Shown one piece after another: positions 48,475-56,987 of a stretch of 64,000 bases of DNA. Within the stretch, counting starts at the first letter, position 1, and every line of letters begins with the position of its first letter. This DNA comes from Candidatus Azobacteroides pseudotrichonymphae genomovar. CFP2. GTDB lineage: Bacteria > Bacteroidota > Bacteroidia > Bacteroidales > Azobacteroidaceae. A program made the position numbers and the translations under genes. The stretch is taken from assembly GCF_000010645.1 (NCBI RefSeq), contig NC_011565.1, positions 124,001 through 188,000 on the forward strand, written 5' to 3'. The notes under the pieces were generated by a model. That model saw only the letters and a list, made by a program, of their open reading frames with translations, searched no databases and had not been told where the DNA came from.

Positions 48475-48482
48475 CAAAATTA
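48475..48482 (-). promoter_or_regulatory. Candidate -7 promoter element for clpC-htpG
   Basis: On the minus strand this reads TAATTTTG, matching TAnnTTTG. A transcript from here would begin near 48469, inside the longest clpC frame, which supports the ATG at 48414 as the start with a leader near 55 bases. Confidence 0.4.
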
Positions 48483-48613
48483 TATTCAAAATGACAGTAG
48501 TAAATGACAGTAGTACAAGAAATCGTTTAAATCCTTACCAATCTTGAAAAGATTGATTATTTTCGCATTAAAAATATGACTTAACTGTTTAAAATTTCAC
48601 AATATTAATAAAT

Positions 48614-49456
48614 ATGAATTTAAAACTAACATACCTTTCTTTTCCAATTCTAGTATTGTTTGTTCCTTGGAGAGAATACAACAAAATTTTGAAGAACACT
48701 GATATAACGCTTAAATATGAAACTGCAAAAAAATACTTTGATGACAAAAAATATAATCAGGCTATCATTTTGCTTGAAGGGGCAGCACCTCTGATGAAAC
48801 ATACTGCATATGAAAAAGAGTCCTTGTATCTTTTAGCTCAATCTTTTTATAAAAAAAAGGATTATGCATCCGCTTCTAGATATTTTCAAAGTTATTATAC
48901 CTCGTTCCCCAAAGGAGAGTATACTGAATCTGCTCATTTTTATTCCGCATACAGTTTGTATTTGGCATCTCCTTCAGCCCGCTTTGACCAATCAGACACA
49001 TACAAAGCCATACAGCAACTACAAGATTTTTTAAAATATTACTCACAAAGCAATAAAAAAGAAATAGTAAAATATGCTTTATCCGAATTACAAGAAAAAT
49101 TAGCACTTAAAGAACTAATGGCTATACGTTTGTACTATGATTTAGGGAATTACCTTTTATATCCTTTCCCAGGGGGTAATTATCTTTCGTGCATCATTAC
49201 CGCTCAAAATGCTTTAAAATCTTACCCTTTTTCAAAGTATAGAGAAGACTTTATATACTATATTTTTATGGCTAGATACAAAATAGCACTACAAAGTATA
49301 AAAAAAGAGGAAAAAGATTTTCAGTATTGTGATATGACCAATGAATATTATTCTTACATTGATGAATATCCATCAGGTAAACATCTGAGAGAAGTCCAAC
49401 AATTATACCATGATATGGTTAAACATCATGGTATGGTTAACCATTTTAAGTACTAA
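48614..49456 (+). CDS. bamD: Outer-membrane assembly protein BamD, lipobox cysteine replaced
   Basis: BamD is the TPR-containing lipoprotein of the BAM complex that inserts outer-membrane barrels. The 280 residues match the Bacteroidales family: WREYNKILKNTDITLKYETAKKY at the N-terminus, TPR-like repeats through about residue 250, and LYLLAQSFYKKKDYASASRYF. A hydrophobic signal is present, but the residue where the family has its lipidated cysteine (before EYNK) is tryptophan (Trp19, codon TGG at 48668-48670). The protein can therefore not be lipidated there and may be anchored by its uncleaved signal. rpoZ follows after 16 bases. Confidence 0.9.
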   Translation: MNLKLTYLSFPILVLFVPWREYNKILKNTDITLKYETAKKYFDDKKYNQAIILLEGAAPLMKHTAYEKESLYLLAQSFYKKKDYASASRYFQSYYTSFPKGEYTESAHFYSAYSLYLASPSARFDQSDTYKAIQQLQDFLKYYSQSNKKEIVKYALSELQEKLALKELMAIRLYYDLGNYLLYPFPGGNYLSCIITAQNALKSYPFSKYREDFIYYIFMARYKIALQSIKKEEKDFQYCDMTNEYYSYIDEYPSGKHLREVQQLYHDMVKHHGMVNHFKY

Positions 49457-49472
49457 AACGAATCTTGGATTT

Positions 49473-49949
49473 ATGAGTCATAAAAAAACTAAAGTGCCGA
49501 ATAATACAGTTATTCGTGACATGCGGATACTTTCAGAGAAAACAGGAAATGTATATAAAAGTATCCGCATTATTGGCAAACGAGCCAATCAAATTACCCT
49601 AGAGTTAAAAAAAAAATTAGAAGAAAAATTGCAAGAATTTTCCTCTTATTCTGATATCTCATCAGAGGTATTTGAAAATAAAGAGCGGATAGAAATTTCT
49701 CGTTTCTTTGAACGCCGCCCCAAATCGACATTGCTTGCTACCCAGGAATTTTTAGAAAATAAACTCCATTTTCTTCTTCCTAAAGATGAAATAGAAAGGG
49801 GGCTATGGAACGACCTTCCAATAGGAACAAAGTATTTTGTACATCTGGCAGATATTGAAAAATGTGAACCATTGATCAAAACAAGTGAAAACGATCCTAC
49901 CCAAGATAAGATTAAGGAAGTTTGGCAATTAAAAGAAAAAATAAAATGA
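49473..49949 (+). CDS. rpoZ: RNA polymerase omega subunit, Bacteroidales type, with C-terminal extension
   Basis: From the ATG at 49473 this protein has 158 residues. Residues 1-105 match the Bacteroidales omega/RPB6-like family (NTVIRDMRILSEKTGNVYKS, IIGKRANQITLELKKKL, EVFENKERIEISRFFERRP, TLLATQEFLENKLHF). The family usually ends about there. Here roughly 50 more residues follow (about 106-158, beginning PKDEIERGLWNDLPIG), which I do not recognise. It directly follows bamD, as in Bacteroides. Confidence 0.85.
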   Translation: MSHKKTKVPNNTVIRDMRILSEKTGNVYKSIRIIGKRANQITLELKKKLEEKLQEFSSYSDISSEVFENKERIEISRFFERRPKSTLLATQEFLENKLHFLLPKDEIERGLWNDLPIGTKYFVHLADIEKCEPLIKTSENDPTQDKIKEVWQLKEKIK

Positions 49950-50071
49950 ATAGAATAATTTAATGTAAGTCTATCAAATAGAAATAGTTAAAAATAAAAC
50001 AGTACAACTACTAAATTGGGAATTGGACGAGATAAGAAAGAGAATAATACTGTAAATGGGGAATATCGCCC

Positions 50072-50109
50072 AGCAATATCGGCAAGGCCGATGCTAGTCT
50101 ATTAACTAG
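50072..50109 (+). terminator. Tandem hairpins downstream of rpoZ
   Basis: AGC-ATCGGC pairs with GCCGAT-GCT across a 3-base loop with a 3-base bulge, immediately followed by CTAGT/ACTAG. GC content stands out from the surroundings. A TTTT run comes a few bases later. A terminator for bamD-rpoZ is the simplest reading; a small RNA is possible. Confidence 0.4.
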
Positions 50110-50320
50110 AGAAGACTTTTCATTCGCGTCTGCATTTCTTGCTTCTCATACACTCTAATACTTGCATATTAATGTTTTTGACTACCCTATGCGGAATGCT
50201 GATCTATCAAAAGGGATAAAATTGTGAATAGATAATAAAGCGAATAAAGCGTTCCGAAAATTAGCCACAACTTACTGTAATTATGTGTATGTGCATTTTT
50301 TCCCTTCCTCCTAATAATAT

Positions 50321-50341
50321 TGTACTGTACAGAGCAGTACA
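50321..50341. repeat. 7-bp inverted repeat upstream of the DUF4293 gene
   Basis: TGTACTG and CAGTACA (perfect) enclose a 7-base loop, 230 bases before the DUF4293 gene. Its role is unknown. Confidence 0.4.
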
Positions 50342-50573
50342 TAGAGGTGATTCTCAACATAAAAACTAATGGAACTAAATCCATAAATCAACAACGTTTT
50401 ATGAATAACGATTTAGATAACAATCTAAGAGTATCCATCATATTCTAATAAATGCTACAGTCACTTCGCTAAAAGAAACAAGCTTTGATGACAGTATTTA
50501 CTGCATAAGTTTATATGCTTTTTCAGAAAGAACAGAACAAAATAAAATAGAACAAAATAAATAGAATAAATAA

Positions 50574-50933
50574 ATGATACAACGAATTCAGACAGTTTGG
50601 CTTATTCTGGTTAGTATCCTTTTATCCGTGGCAACATATATTGTGGATGTCCATTCTTCTACATTTACATTATCTAAAATACTACTTATAATTGGGAATG
50701 GACTAATAGTAATAATATCCATTGTTGCGATTTTTCTCTACAGGAAAAGATTATTACAGATAAGGATTTGTTATTTTATCCTTATTTCGTTGCTTCTTTC
50801 TTTTTTCACTCTTTTACATGATCTATGGTGGGCAACTATATTTCCTACAGTTGCCATTTTAGGAAATATATGTGCTATTCGAGCAATTCAAAAAGATGAA
50901 AATTTGACTAGCTCCTCAAACCGGTTAAGGTAA
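50574..50933 (+). CDS. DUF4293 family integral membrane protein
   Basis: This 119-residue protein has four predicted membrane segments (about residues 9-23, 36-55, 64-82, 86-105). The N-terminus MIQRIQTVWLILVSILLS and C-terminus with AIRAIQKDE...LR match the Bacteroidetes DUF4293 family; the usual length is nearer 150, so the first loop seems shortened. The function is unknown. It precedes the FecCD permease by 8 bases, as in Bacteroides genomes I recall, where both follow rpoZ. Confidence 0.85.
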   Translation: MIQRIQTVWLILVSILLSVATYIVDVHSSTFTLSKILLIIGNGLIVIISIVAIFLYRKRLLQIRICYFILISLLLSFFTLLHDLWWATIFPTVAILGNICAIRAIQKDENLTSSSNRLR

Positions 50934-50941
50934 CTAGAAAA

Positions 50942-51985
50942 GTGAAAGGTAAAATAATATATCCGGTAAATCGACATACTGGTTTATTGATTATTGGTAT
51001 TCTAATAATTGTTTTCCTCTTTTTTTGCAATCTTTTTTGTGGTTCAGTATCTATTCCCATTCCAGCAGTATTAAACATTCTTCTAGGTAAAAAAGAAGAA
51101 TATTCTGCATGGACAAACATAGTTTTACAATCACGTCTGCCTCAGGCAATAACGGCCTTATTAGCCGGTTCATCATTAGCCGTTGTAGGACTAATGCTTC
51201 AAACTTTATTCCGAAACTCGTTAGTTGGTCCCGATATTTTGGGTATAAGCAATGGAGCTGATTTGGGAGTTGCCATAGTCTTGCTGTATTGCAAAAGAAT
51301 TAGTTCAGATTTTTCGTTGAGATTTAACTTATCTACAGTTGCAGCTGCTTTTATTGGTGCTTTAGGAATACTGACATTGATTCTATACTTTTCAGTTAAA
51401 ATAAAAGATAATATTATGGTTCTCATTATTGGAATAATGATGAGTTACTTGACTTCTTCTGGAATTTCTATACTGAATTCATTTGCTTCCTCAGAAAGTA
51501 TTCGCTCGTATATATTATGGGGGCTAGGTAGTTTTTCGGATGTTCCAATTAATGAATTGCCTTTTTTTAGTATTAGTATTTTGATCGGGTTATTATCCGC
51601 CATTTTACTAATAAAGTCATTGAACATACTATTATTAGGTGAATACTATGCAATTAATTTAGGGATTAACATAAAAAAAATACGTGTCCTAATTCTCCTT
51701 ATTACAGGCTTCTTAATTGCCACAATAACTGCTTTTTGTGGTCCGATTAATTTTATAGGATTAATTGTTCCGCATGTCGCCCGAATCACTTTGAAGAAAT
51801 CCAACCTACAATTGTTGCTCCCTGCAACAATTCTTTTAGGTTCTGCTATGGCACTCTTTTGCAATTTGGTGACTATCATTCCTTTTAATAACAATTTGCT
51901 TCCCTTAAATGCAGTTACACCACTACTTGGAGTACCTATCACGATATACGTTATATGTAATAAAAAAATCTATATTCCAAATTGA
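50942..51985 (+). CDS. FecCD-family iron/cobalamin ABC transporter permease
   Basis: This 347-residue protein is the polytopic permease (about ten membrane segments) of an importer for iron chelates or cobalamin. Family blocks are LQSRLPQAITALLAGSSLAVVG, MLQTLFRNSLVGPDILGISNGA, and GPINFIGLIVPHVARI. The start is GTG at 50942, 8 bases after DUF4293. The expected ATPase gene does not follow; tRNA-Cys and decayed sequence do. No binding protein or ATPase lies elsewhere in the window, so the permease is either served by distant genes or is a remnant. The frame is intact. Confidence 0.92.
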   Translation: MKGKIIYPVNRHTGLLIIGILIIVFLFFCNLFCGSVSIPIPAVLNILLGKKEEYSAWTNIVLQSRLPQAITALLAGSSLAVVGLMLQTLFRNSLVGPDILGISNGADLGVAIVLLYCKRISSDFSLRFNLSTVAAAFIGALGILTLILYFSVKIKDNIMVLIIGIMMSYLTSSGISILNSFASSESIRSYILWGLGSFSDVPINELPFFSISILIGLLSAILLIKSLNILLLGEYYAINLGINIKKIRVLILLITGFLIATITAFCGPINFIGLIVPHVARITLKKSNLQLLLPATILLGSAMALFCNLVTIIPFNNNLLPLNAVTPLLGVPITIYVICNKKIYIPN

Positions 51986-51988
51986 TAT

Positions 51989-51996
51989 TATTTTTG
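51989..51996 (+). promoter_or_regulatory. Candidate -7 promoter element for tRNA-Cys
   Basis: TATTTTTG matches TAnnTTTG exactly, 4 bases after the permease stop and 43 bases before the mature tRNA 5' end. No clear -33 element is seen. Confidence 0.45.
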
Positions 51997-52039
51997 TTTA
52001 AATTTGAACGGGATGGAAATATTTACTTCGTACTTCGAG

Positions 52040-52110
52040 GGTTCCTTGGCCGAGTGGTTAGGCGTCGGTCTGCAAAACCGTTTACGGCGGTTCAAATCCG
52101 CCAGGAGCCT
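52040..52110 (+). tRNA. tRNA-Cys (anticodon GCA)
   Basis: A cloverleaf can be drawn: acceptor stem GGTTCCT/AGGAGCC with discriminator T, D-arm GCC/GGC, anticodon loop CTGCAAA giving GCA, and T-arm GGCGG/CCGCC with loop TTCAAAT. The discriminator U and GCA anticodon fit cysteine identity. One pair at the top of the anticodon stem is T-T. The CCA end is not encoded. Confidence 0.95.
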
Positions 52111-52279
52111 CTTCTCGTTCTGTCATAAAGTATTGAATACTAGATAACGTATTGTTAAAAACATCATCAATAGGAATTTATGTTAGGTGAGATTCGATTT
52201 TACTGAAAAAGCATAAAGCAACTTGATCTGCCTGCTACCAAAGCCAGTTAATTCATAGATAAAAAACAAGAAGAGTAAT
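52111..52279. other. Gap between tRNA-Cys and a decayed gene
   Basis: There is no gene or clear signal; the sequence leads into the pseudogene at 52280. Confidence 0.5.
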
Positions 52280-52631
52280 ATGAAAAAAATATTATTATCG
52301 TTTGTACTACTGACAAGTATTGTATTAAATAAATCAATGGCTCAACATAGACCTAATTCTGCACAAGAAAGCGATAATTAACATATTGATTTAGATGTTT
52401 AATTGTAATTGGCAAGATAACACCGTAAGTTACGGTGCATTAGGCGATGGAATTGTAAATATTTAAGATGATTTCAGTTTGGGTATTCAAATTGGCAATG
52501 ATATAGAGAACACAAAGGAGGCTTGCGTAGGTTATATCACAGAGGTATGGGTTGGAGGGGGGCGTATTCCCATTACAAAAACAACTCACTTGAATATTGG
52601 TGCTAACGCTAAAATTAAAAAGATACGATAA
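52280..52631 (+). pseudogene. Remnant of a secreted (probable outer-membrane) protein gene
   Basis: An ATG at 52280 starts a clear signal peptide (MKKILLSFVLLTSIVLNKSM) with a likely cleavage before QHRPNSAQ, but the frame ends in TAA after 33 codons. After a second stop and a +1 shift, another frame (from about 52401 to the TAA at 52629-52631, with one internal TAA) reads SYGALGDGIVNI and then LGIQIGNDIENTKEACVGYI and HLNIGANAKIKKIR, alternating patterns like a beta-barrel or secreted protein. At least two stops and one frameshift separate the parts. The family is not recognised. Confidence 0.65.
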
Positions 52632-52667
52632 CTCATGATTCCCTTTTTGGACTCTCTTAATAAAGAG

Positions 52668-52724
52668 AAAAACTGGAGAACATTTCTGCATTAACTAATT
52701 AAAGAGAAATGTTCTCCAGTTTTT
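52668..52724 (+). terminator. Strong terminator after the decayed gene
   Basis: A perfect 20-bp inverted repeat (arms at 52668-52687 and 52705-52724, core ACTGGAGAACATTTCT) with a 17-base loop ends in a T-run. It is the best hairpin in the window and remains perfect although the gene in front is broken. Confidence 0.8.
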
Positions 52725-53335
52725 TCATGTTTCTCCTGTAATAGGAAACCAATACAATTGGATGACTTTCCCTCGTCAGAAGGGAAGTTTAATATTACTA
52801 AAAATGATAGAGGTGCAAAATTTTCTGCGAGCACAGCGAACGACTTCAGACTATATTCCAACAAAACATCTGCGAAAATTCAATTGGCAATAAAAGATTG
52901 GAGTATATAGGGCCTATACAACAATAATCATATTCAATAGTGATAGTTTTTTTTATTTTCTACAAGTGCAACTACTAAACTCTATAGTAATTCCATCACT
53001 GCAAAATATAAGCAAGACGTCAAATTTAAAAAACCGTATAACCTTCATGTGTTAGTATCTGACGAATTTAAAATTACAAAGGCGCTAAAGGCTATGAAAT
53101 TAAAAACCGAAGTAGGTTACAAAGTCTCGGGACTGATATGCACTCTTGCCATTAATTGTAGTAATACTATCTAAATAGATTCACTACTTGCTATGATTCT
53201 TTTAGTAGAAAAGTAATTATTTTGTATCACAATCAGCAAGAAGATCAGGATAATTAATAATTGCATCATTTCATAAAAAAAGATTACATTCATGGTTTAT
53301 TGAAAAAGATAAGTTTAGAGTTGAATAATATTCAA
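52725..53335 (+). pseudogene. Further coding remnants upstream of secDF
   Basis: Short open stretches with plausible protein character occur, for example one reading SSEGKFNITKNDRGAKF and STANDFRLYSNKTSAKIQ (about 52779-52910, ending in TAG) and another reading KPYNLHVLVSDEFKITKALK (about 53005-53175). They are not joined in one frame and I cannot name a family. They look like fragments of one or two decayed genes. Confidence 0.4.
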
Positions 53336-56266
53336 ATGCAAAACAAAGGGCTTGTTAAATTTCTTGTTGTTGCACTCACCCTGATAAGTATATTTTACCT
53401 ATCGTTTTCGTTTGTAACGAACAAATACTACAAACGAGCAAGAAAATATTCTGGTGGAATTCCAAGTTTGGAAAATCAATATCTTGATTCATTAGCCAAT
53501 GAAAAAATCTGGCTAGGATACTCTCTCGAAAAATGCCGAGCTATGGAAATAAATCTAGGACTTGACTTAAAAGGAGGTATGAACATAATTATGGAGATAG
53601 CTTCAGCTGATATATTAAAATCTCTTTCTGATAATAACCCAGATTTGATTTTTAATCAAGCACTCGACAGAGCTACTGAGTTACAAAGTAAAAAGGGAAA
53701 AGATTTTGTATCTGCCTTTGCTCTTGCGTACAAAGAATTAGACCCAAATGCGAAGCTGTCTGTAATTTTTAGCACATATGAATTAAAGGGAAAAATTTGT
53801 TTACAGAGTACGAATGAGGAAGTCATAGCCGTTTTAAGAAATGAATTGAGGATCGCCTATGAAAATTCGTTTAATGTTTTGCGTAGCCGTATTGATAAAT
53901 TCGGAGTAGTCGCACCTAATATTCAACGAATGGCTAAAGAGGGATTAATTTCTATAGAACTTCCAGGTGTAAAAGATCCAAACCGTGTACGTGACTTATT
54001 ACAAGGAACTGCTAATCTTGAATTTTGGGAAACTTATTCAGAATCGGAAATTCATCAAACTCTTATTTTCGCCAATAATATCATTAGAGACTCCATACAG
54101 CTTGCACATCAGTATTTTAACAAAACAGCAGTAAATAATAATTCAGCCACTATGGGGTTTTCACCTCAAACAACTGTAAAAGCCAAATCAAAAGCATCCG
54201 AAGATTTACAATATCCCTTATTTACATCATTGAGACTAAATCCAAATCAACCACATCAAACCTGTGTTGTAGCTTCTGTAAAACGAAATGAAAAGCCAAA
54301 TATTGACGCTTTTTTAGGAAACTCTAAAGTAAAAGCTTTGCTAGATGCCAATCGCATTAGTTTGAAATGGACAATAAAGCCCCGATCGGAAGAAAACGGT
54401 GTGTATGATCTAATTGCACTAAAAGTTAGTTATATTGACAATAGGCCTAAACCTATATTAAGTGGAGATGTCATTCAGGATGCTAGCGATCATTTCGGGC
54501 AAACTTCCCATTATGCTGAGGTAAGTATGACTATGAAAAGTGAAGCTGCTAAAGTTTGGGCAAGACTAACAAAGGATAATCTTGGTAAAGCAATAGCAAT
54601 TGTTTTAGACGATGCTGTTTATTCATTCCCAACTGTTAGTAGTGAAATTAACGATGGGACTTCCCGAATCACAGGTAATTTTACTGCTGAACAAGCCAAA
54701 GATTTAGCTAATGTACTGAAATCTGGAAAAATGTCTGCTCGTGCTAAAATAGTACAAGAAGAGATTGTTGGACCTTCATTGGGACAACAGGCTATTAAGC
54801 TAGGTTTCATTTCGTTTATCATTGCATTAACTATTTTGATACTTTATCTAATACTTATATATGGTTTAGGACCTGGGTTAATTGCTAGTAGTGCATTGGT
54901 GATCAATCTGTTTTTCTCTTTGGGAGTCATGGCTTCATTTCATGTTGTATTAACTCTTTCTGGTATTGCTGGTATTGTATTAGCGCTTGCCTTAGCTGTA
55001 GATGCGAATGTGTTGATTTATGAACGAATTAAAGAAGAAATGCGGGGAGGTAGTAAAATAAGGAAAGCAGTAGAAGAGGGATATAGGAAAGCCTTTCCTG
55101 CTATTTTTGATGCTAATCTTACTTCTCTTATTACCGGTATTATTCTTTTGATTTGTGGCACAGGACCTATCCAGGGTTTCGCCTTTACATTGATTATAGG
55201 AATAGGAGTATCATTTTTTACAGCAGTTTTCCTAACTCGTTTGACCTATGAAACTTTCTTATCTAAAGGAAAATTACAAAACTTTACATTTATAACTAAA
55301 CTGTCCAAAAATTTTCTTGTAAGTCCAAATTTTAATTTTCTGAAAAATTTAAGATTGCTATATATCGTTCTGTCTGTTATTGCTACTATGTCTTTTGTTT
55401 CATTTCTGTTTAGGGGACTAAATAAAGGAATTGATTACACTGGTGGTCGTAATTATGTAATTAGATTTAAACAACCGATTAATACTGCTCAAGTACAGGA
55501 ATTATTAAATCCATATTTTGAAAATCATACACCGAGTGTTATTACAATTGGGACAGCCAATCAAGTGAGAATTTCTACTAATTATATGATCGAATCCAAT
55601 GACCTTTGTACAGATAGTATTATTCAATATAAACTTTATGAAGGTCTGAAACTTTTGTTGCCTGTAGGAACTACTTATGATCAATTCATAAATAATGGTT
55701 ATGTCCAAAGTCTACAAAAAGTGGGGCCAAGTATTGCCGATGATCTGAAACAAAAAGCAATTTGGGCTGTTGGACTGGCAGTACTTGCAATCGGATTATA
55801 CGTTCTATTACGGTTTAGGGATATTTCCTATTCGGTTGGTTCTATTGCTGCTCTAACATTCGATACTCTATTCATCTTAGGTACGTATTCTTTACTATGG
55901 GGGATTGTACCATTTTCTCTGGAAGTAGATCAAACGTTTATAGGTGCGATCCTGACGGTAGTTGGATATTCCATCAATGACAAAGTAGTTATCTTCGACC
56001 GTGTACGTGAATACATTTTTTTTCATCCGAAAAAGAATAAATTTGAGATTTTCAATGCTTCGCTTAATTCTACTTTAGATAGAACATTCAATACTTCTAT
56101 GAGTACTTTATTAGTACTATTGATTATTTTCTTCTTTGGGGGGGAATCTATCCGCAGTTTTTCTTTTGCAATGATATTAGGAGTAGTTATTGGAACACTT
56201 TCTTCATTGTTTATTGCAGCACCAATAGCGTACGAAATACAAATAAGAAAGAAGAAAAAAAAATAA
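53336..56266 (+). CDS. secDF: Protein translocase subunit SecDF (fused SecD-SecF)
   Basis: SecDF uses the proton gradient to help complete protein export. From the ATG at 53336 (MQNKGLVKFLVVALTLIS) it has 976 residues; a TTG at 53261 would add 25 non-conserved ones. SecD covers about residues 1-650 with LGLDLKGGMNIIMEI, the large periplasmic P1 region, IAGIVLALALAVDANVLIYERIKEE and the RAFPAIFDANLT-like block. SecF follows with the FNKGIDYTGGRN-like start, VGYSINDKVVIFDRVRE, and the STLDRTFNTSMSTLL block. All twelve membrane segments seem present. The upstream region is decayed sequence. Confidence 0.96.
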   Translation: MQNKGLVKFLVVALTLISIFYLSFSFVTNKYYKRARKYSGGIPSLENQYLDSLANEKIWLGYSLEKCRAMEINLGLDLKGGMNIIMEIASADILKSLSDNNPDLIFNQALDRATELQSKKGKDFVSAFALAYKELDPNAKLSVIFSTYELKGKICLQSTNEEVIAVLRNELRIAYENSFNVLRSRIDKFGVVAPNIQRMAKEGLISIELPGVKDPNRVRDLLQGTANLEFWETYSESEIHQTLIFANNIIRDSIQLAHQYFNKTAVNNNSATMGFSPQTTVKAKSKASEDLQYPLFTSLRLNPNQPHQTCVVASVKRNEKPNIDAFLGNSKVKALLDANRISLKWTIKPRSEENGVYDLIALKVSYIDNRPKPILSGDVIQDASDHFGQTSHYAEVSMTMKSEAAKVWARLTKDNLGKAIAIVLDDAVYSFPTVSSEINDGTSRITGNFTAEQAKDLANVLKSGKMSARAKIVQEEIVGPSLGQQAIKLGFISFIIALTILILYLILIYGLGPGLIASSALVINLFFSLGVMASFHVVLTLSGIAGIVLALALAVDANVLIYERIKEEMRGGSKIRKAVEEGYRKAFPAIFDANLTSLITGIILLICGTGPIQGFAFTLIIGIGVSFFTAVFLTRLTYETFLSKGKLQNFTFITKLSKNFLVSPNFNFLKNLRLLYIVLSVIATMSFVSFLFRGLNKGIDYTGGRNYVIRFKQPINTAQVQELLNPYFENHTPSVITIGTANQVRISTNYMIESNDLCTDSIIQYKLYEGLKLLLPVGTTYDQFINNGYVQSLQKVGPSIADDLKQKAIWAVGLAVLAIGLYVLLRFRDISYSVGSIAALTFDTLFILGTYSLLWGIVPFSLEVDQTFIGAILTVVGYSINDKVVIFDRVREYIFFHPKKNKFEIFNASLNSTLDRTFNTSMSTLLVLLIIFFFGGESIRSFSFAMILGVVIGTLSSLFIAAPIAYEIQIRKKKKK

Positions 56267-56297
56267 TACCCAACGCCAGATTTTTTATATTTCAATG

Positions 56298-56987
56298 CTA
56301 TCTTCTTCGAGAAGAAATTTTGTCCTTTGGATACTCACGAAATATTATTACCCTTGCTATGTTTTCTTGAAAACATGAATAGTTTATTTTTATGGTAAAT
56401 TGATCTTCTGTCGCTTCATTAAGTGTTCCTTCCCACCAATAATTTAATAGTCTGTTTTGTAAGGGATAAGCCAGATTAGTAGATGAAATAGACACGTTAG
56501 GAGTAAGATTGAAAATGGATATTTGTTGCTTAGGATAACTTTCAAGGGTTGTTGTTTTTTCTATAGAGACAAAAATACCATGATCAGTCAATAGCTGTAT
56601 TTCCATATTTCTTACAAATCTGGTCAATAAGGCAATATTCCCCAAAGTATGGTCTTCCCTTTTTCCAGTAGCACCTACAATTGTAATTTCGTTCCATACT
56701 TGTTTTTTACAACAAAAGTCTAATGCTTTAGTCAAATCATTCGTTTCTTGAGAGGAATCTTCGATAATTTGAAGAGAGAAATGCTTTTTTATTTCATCGG
56801 AAATGCTATCCATATCTCCAATAATAAAATCCGGTTGTAACCCATATTCTAAAAGATGTTGTGTGGCTCCATCGCAACAAATGATCTTTTCTGCTTTTTT
56901 CAAAAAAGATAGAGGAAGCTCGTGCGTAGGGAAATCCCCATTGGCAAGTACCACCCATTTGGGTTTTCGTAAAAGAGGCATCATCAT
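56298..56987 (-). CDS. thiN: Thiamine pyrophosphokinase
   Basis: This enzyme makes thiamine diphosphate from thiamine and ATP. The 229 residues show VVLANGDFPTHELPL at the start, IICCDGATQHLL, DFIIGDMDSISDE (the conserved metal/substrate motif) and ATGKREDHTLGNIALL in the catalytic domain, with a C-terminal thiamine-binding region (ISIFNLTPNVSISS, LNYWWEGTLNE). Three ATGs in a row (56987, 56984, 56981) leave the exact start open. The first overlaps the pnuC-type transporter stop, so translation is coupled. Confidence 0.94.
   Translation of the reverse strand: MMMPLLRKPKWVVLANGDFPTHELPLSFLKKAEKIICCDGATQHLLEYGLQPDFIIGDMDSISDEIKKHFSLQIIEDSSQETNDLTKALDFCCKKQVWNEITIVGATGKREDHTLGNIALLTRFVRNMEIQLLTDHGIFVSIEKTTTLESYPKQQISIFNLTPNVSISSTNLAYPLQNRLLNYWWEGTLNEATEDQFTIKINYSCFQENIARVIIFREYPKDKISSRRR

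Larger units (their letters stand above)
49950..50573. other. Gene-free stretch between rpoZ and the DUF4293 gene
   Basis: No credible gene lies in these 624 bases. A GC-richer pair of hairpins lies at 50072-50109 and another perfect 7-bp stem (TGTACTG/CAGTACA) at 50321-50341. These may be terminators or leader structure. Confidence 0.6.

Noticed and set aside
52440..52691. 83-codon minus-strand frame
   Set aside because: It is antisense to the decayed secreted-protein gene and has no recognisable content.
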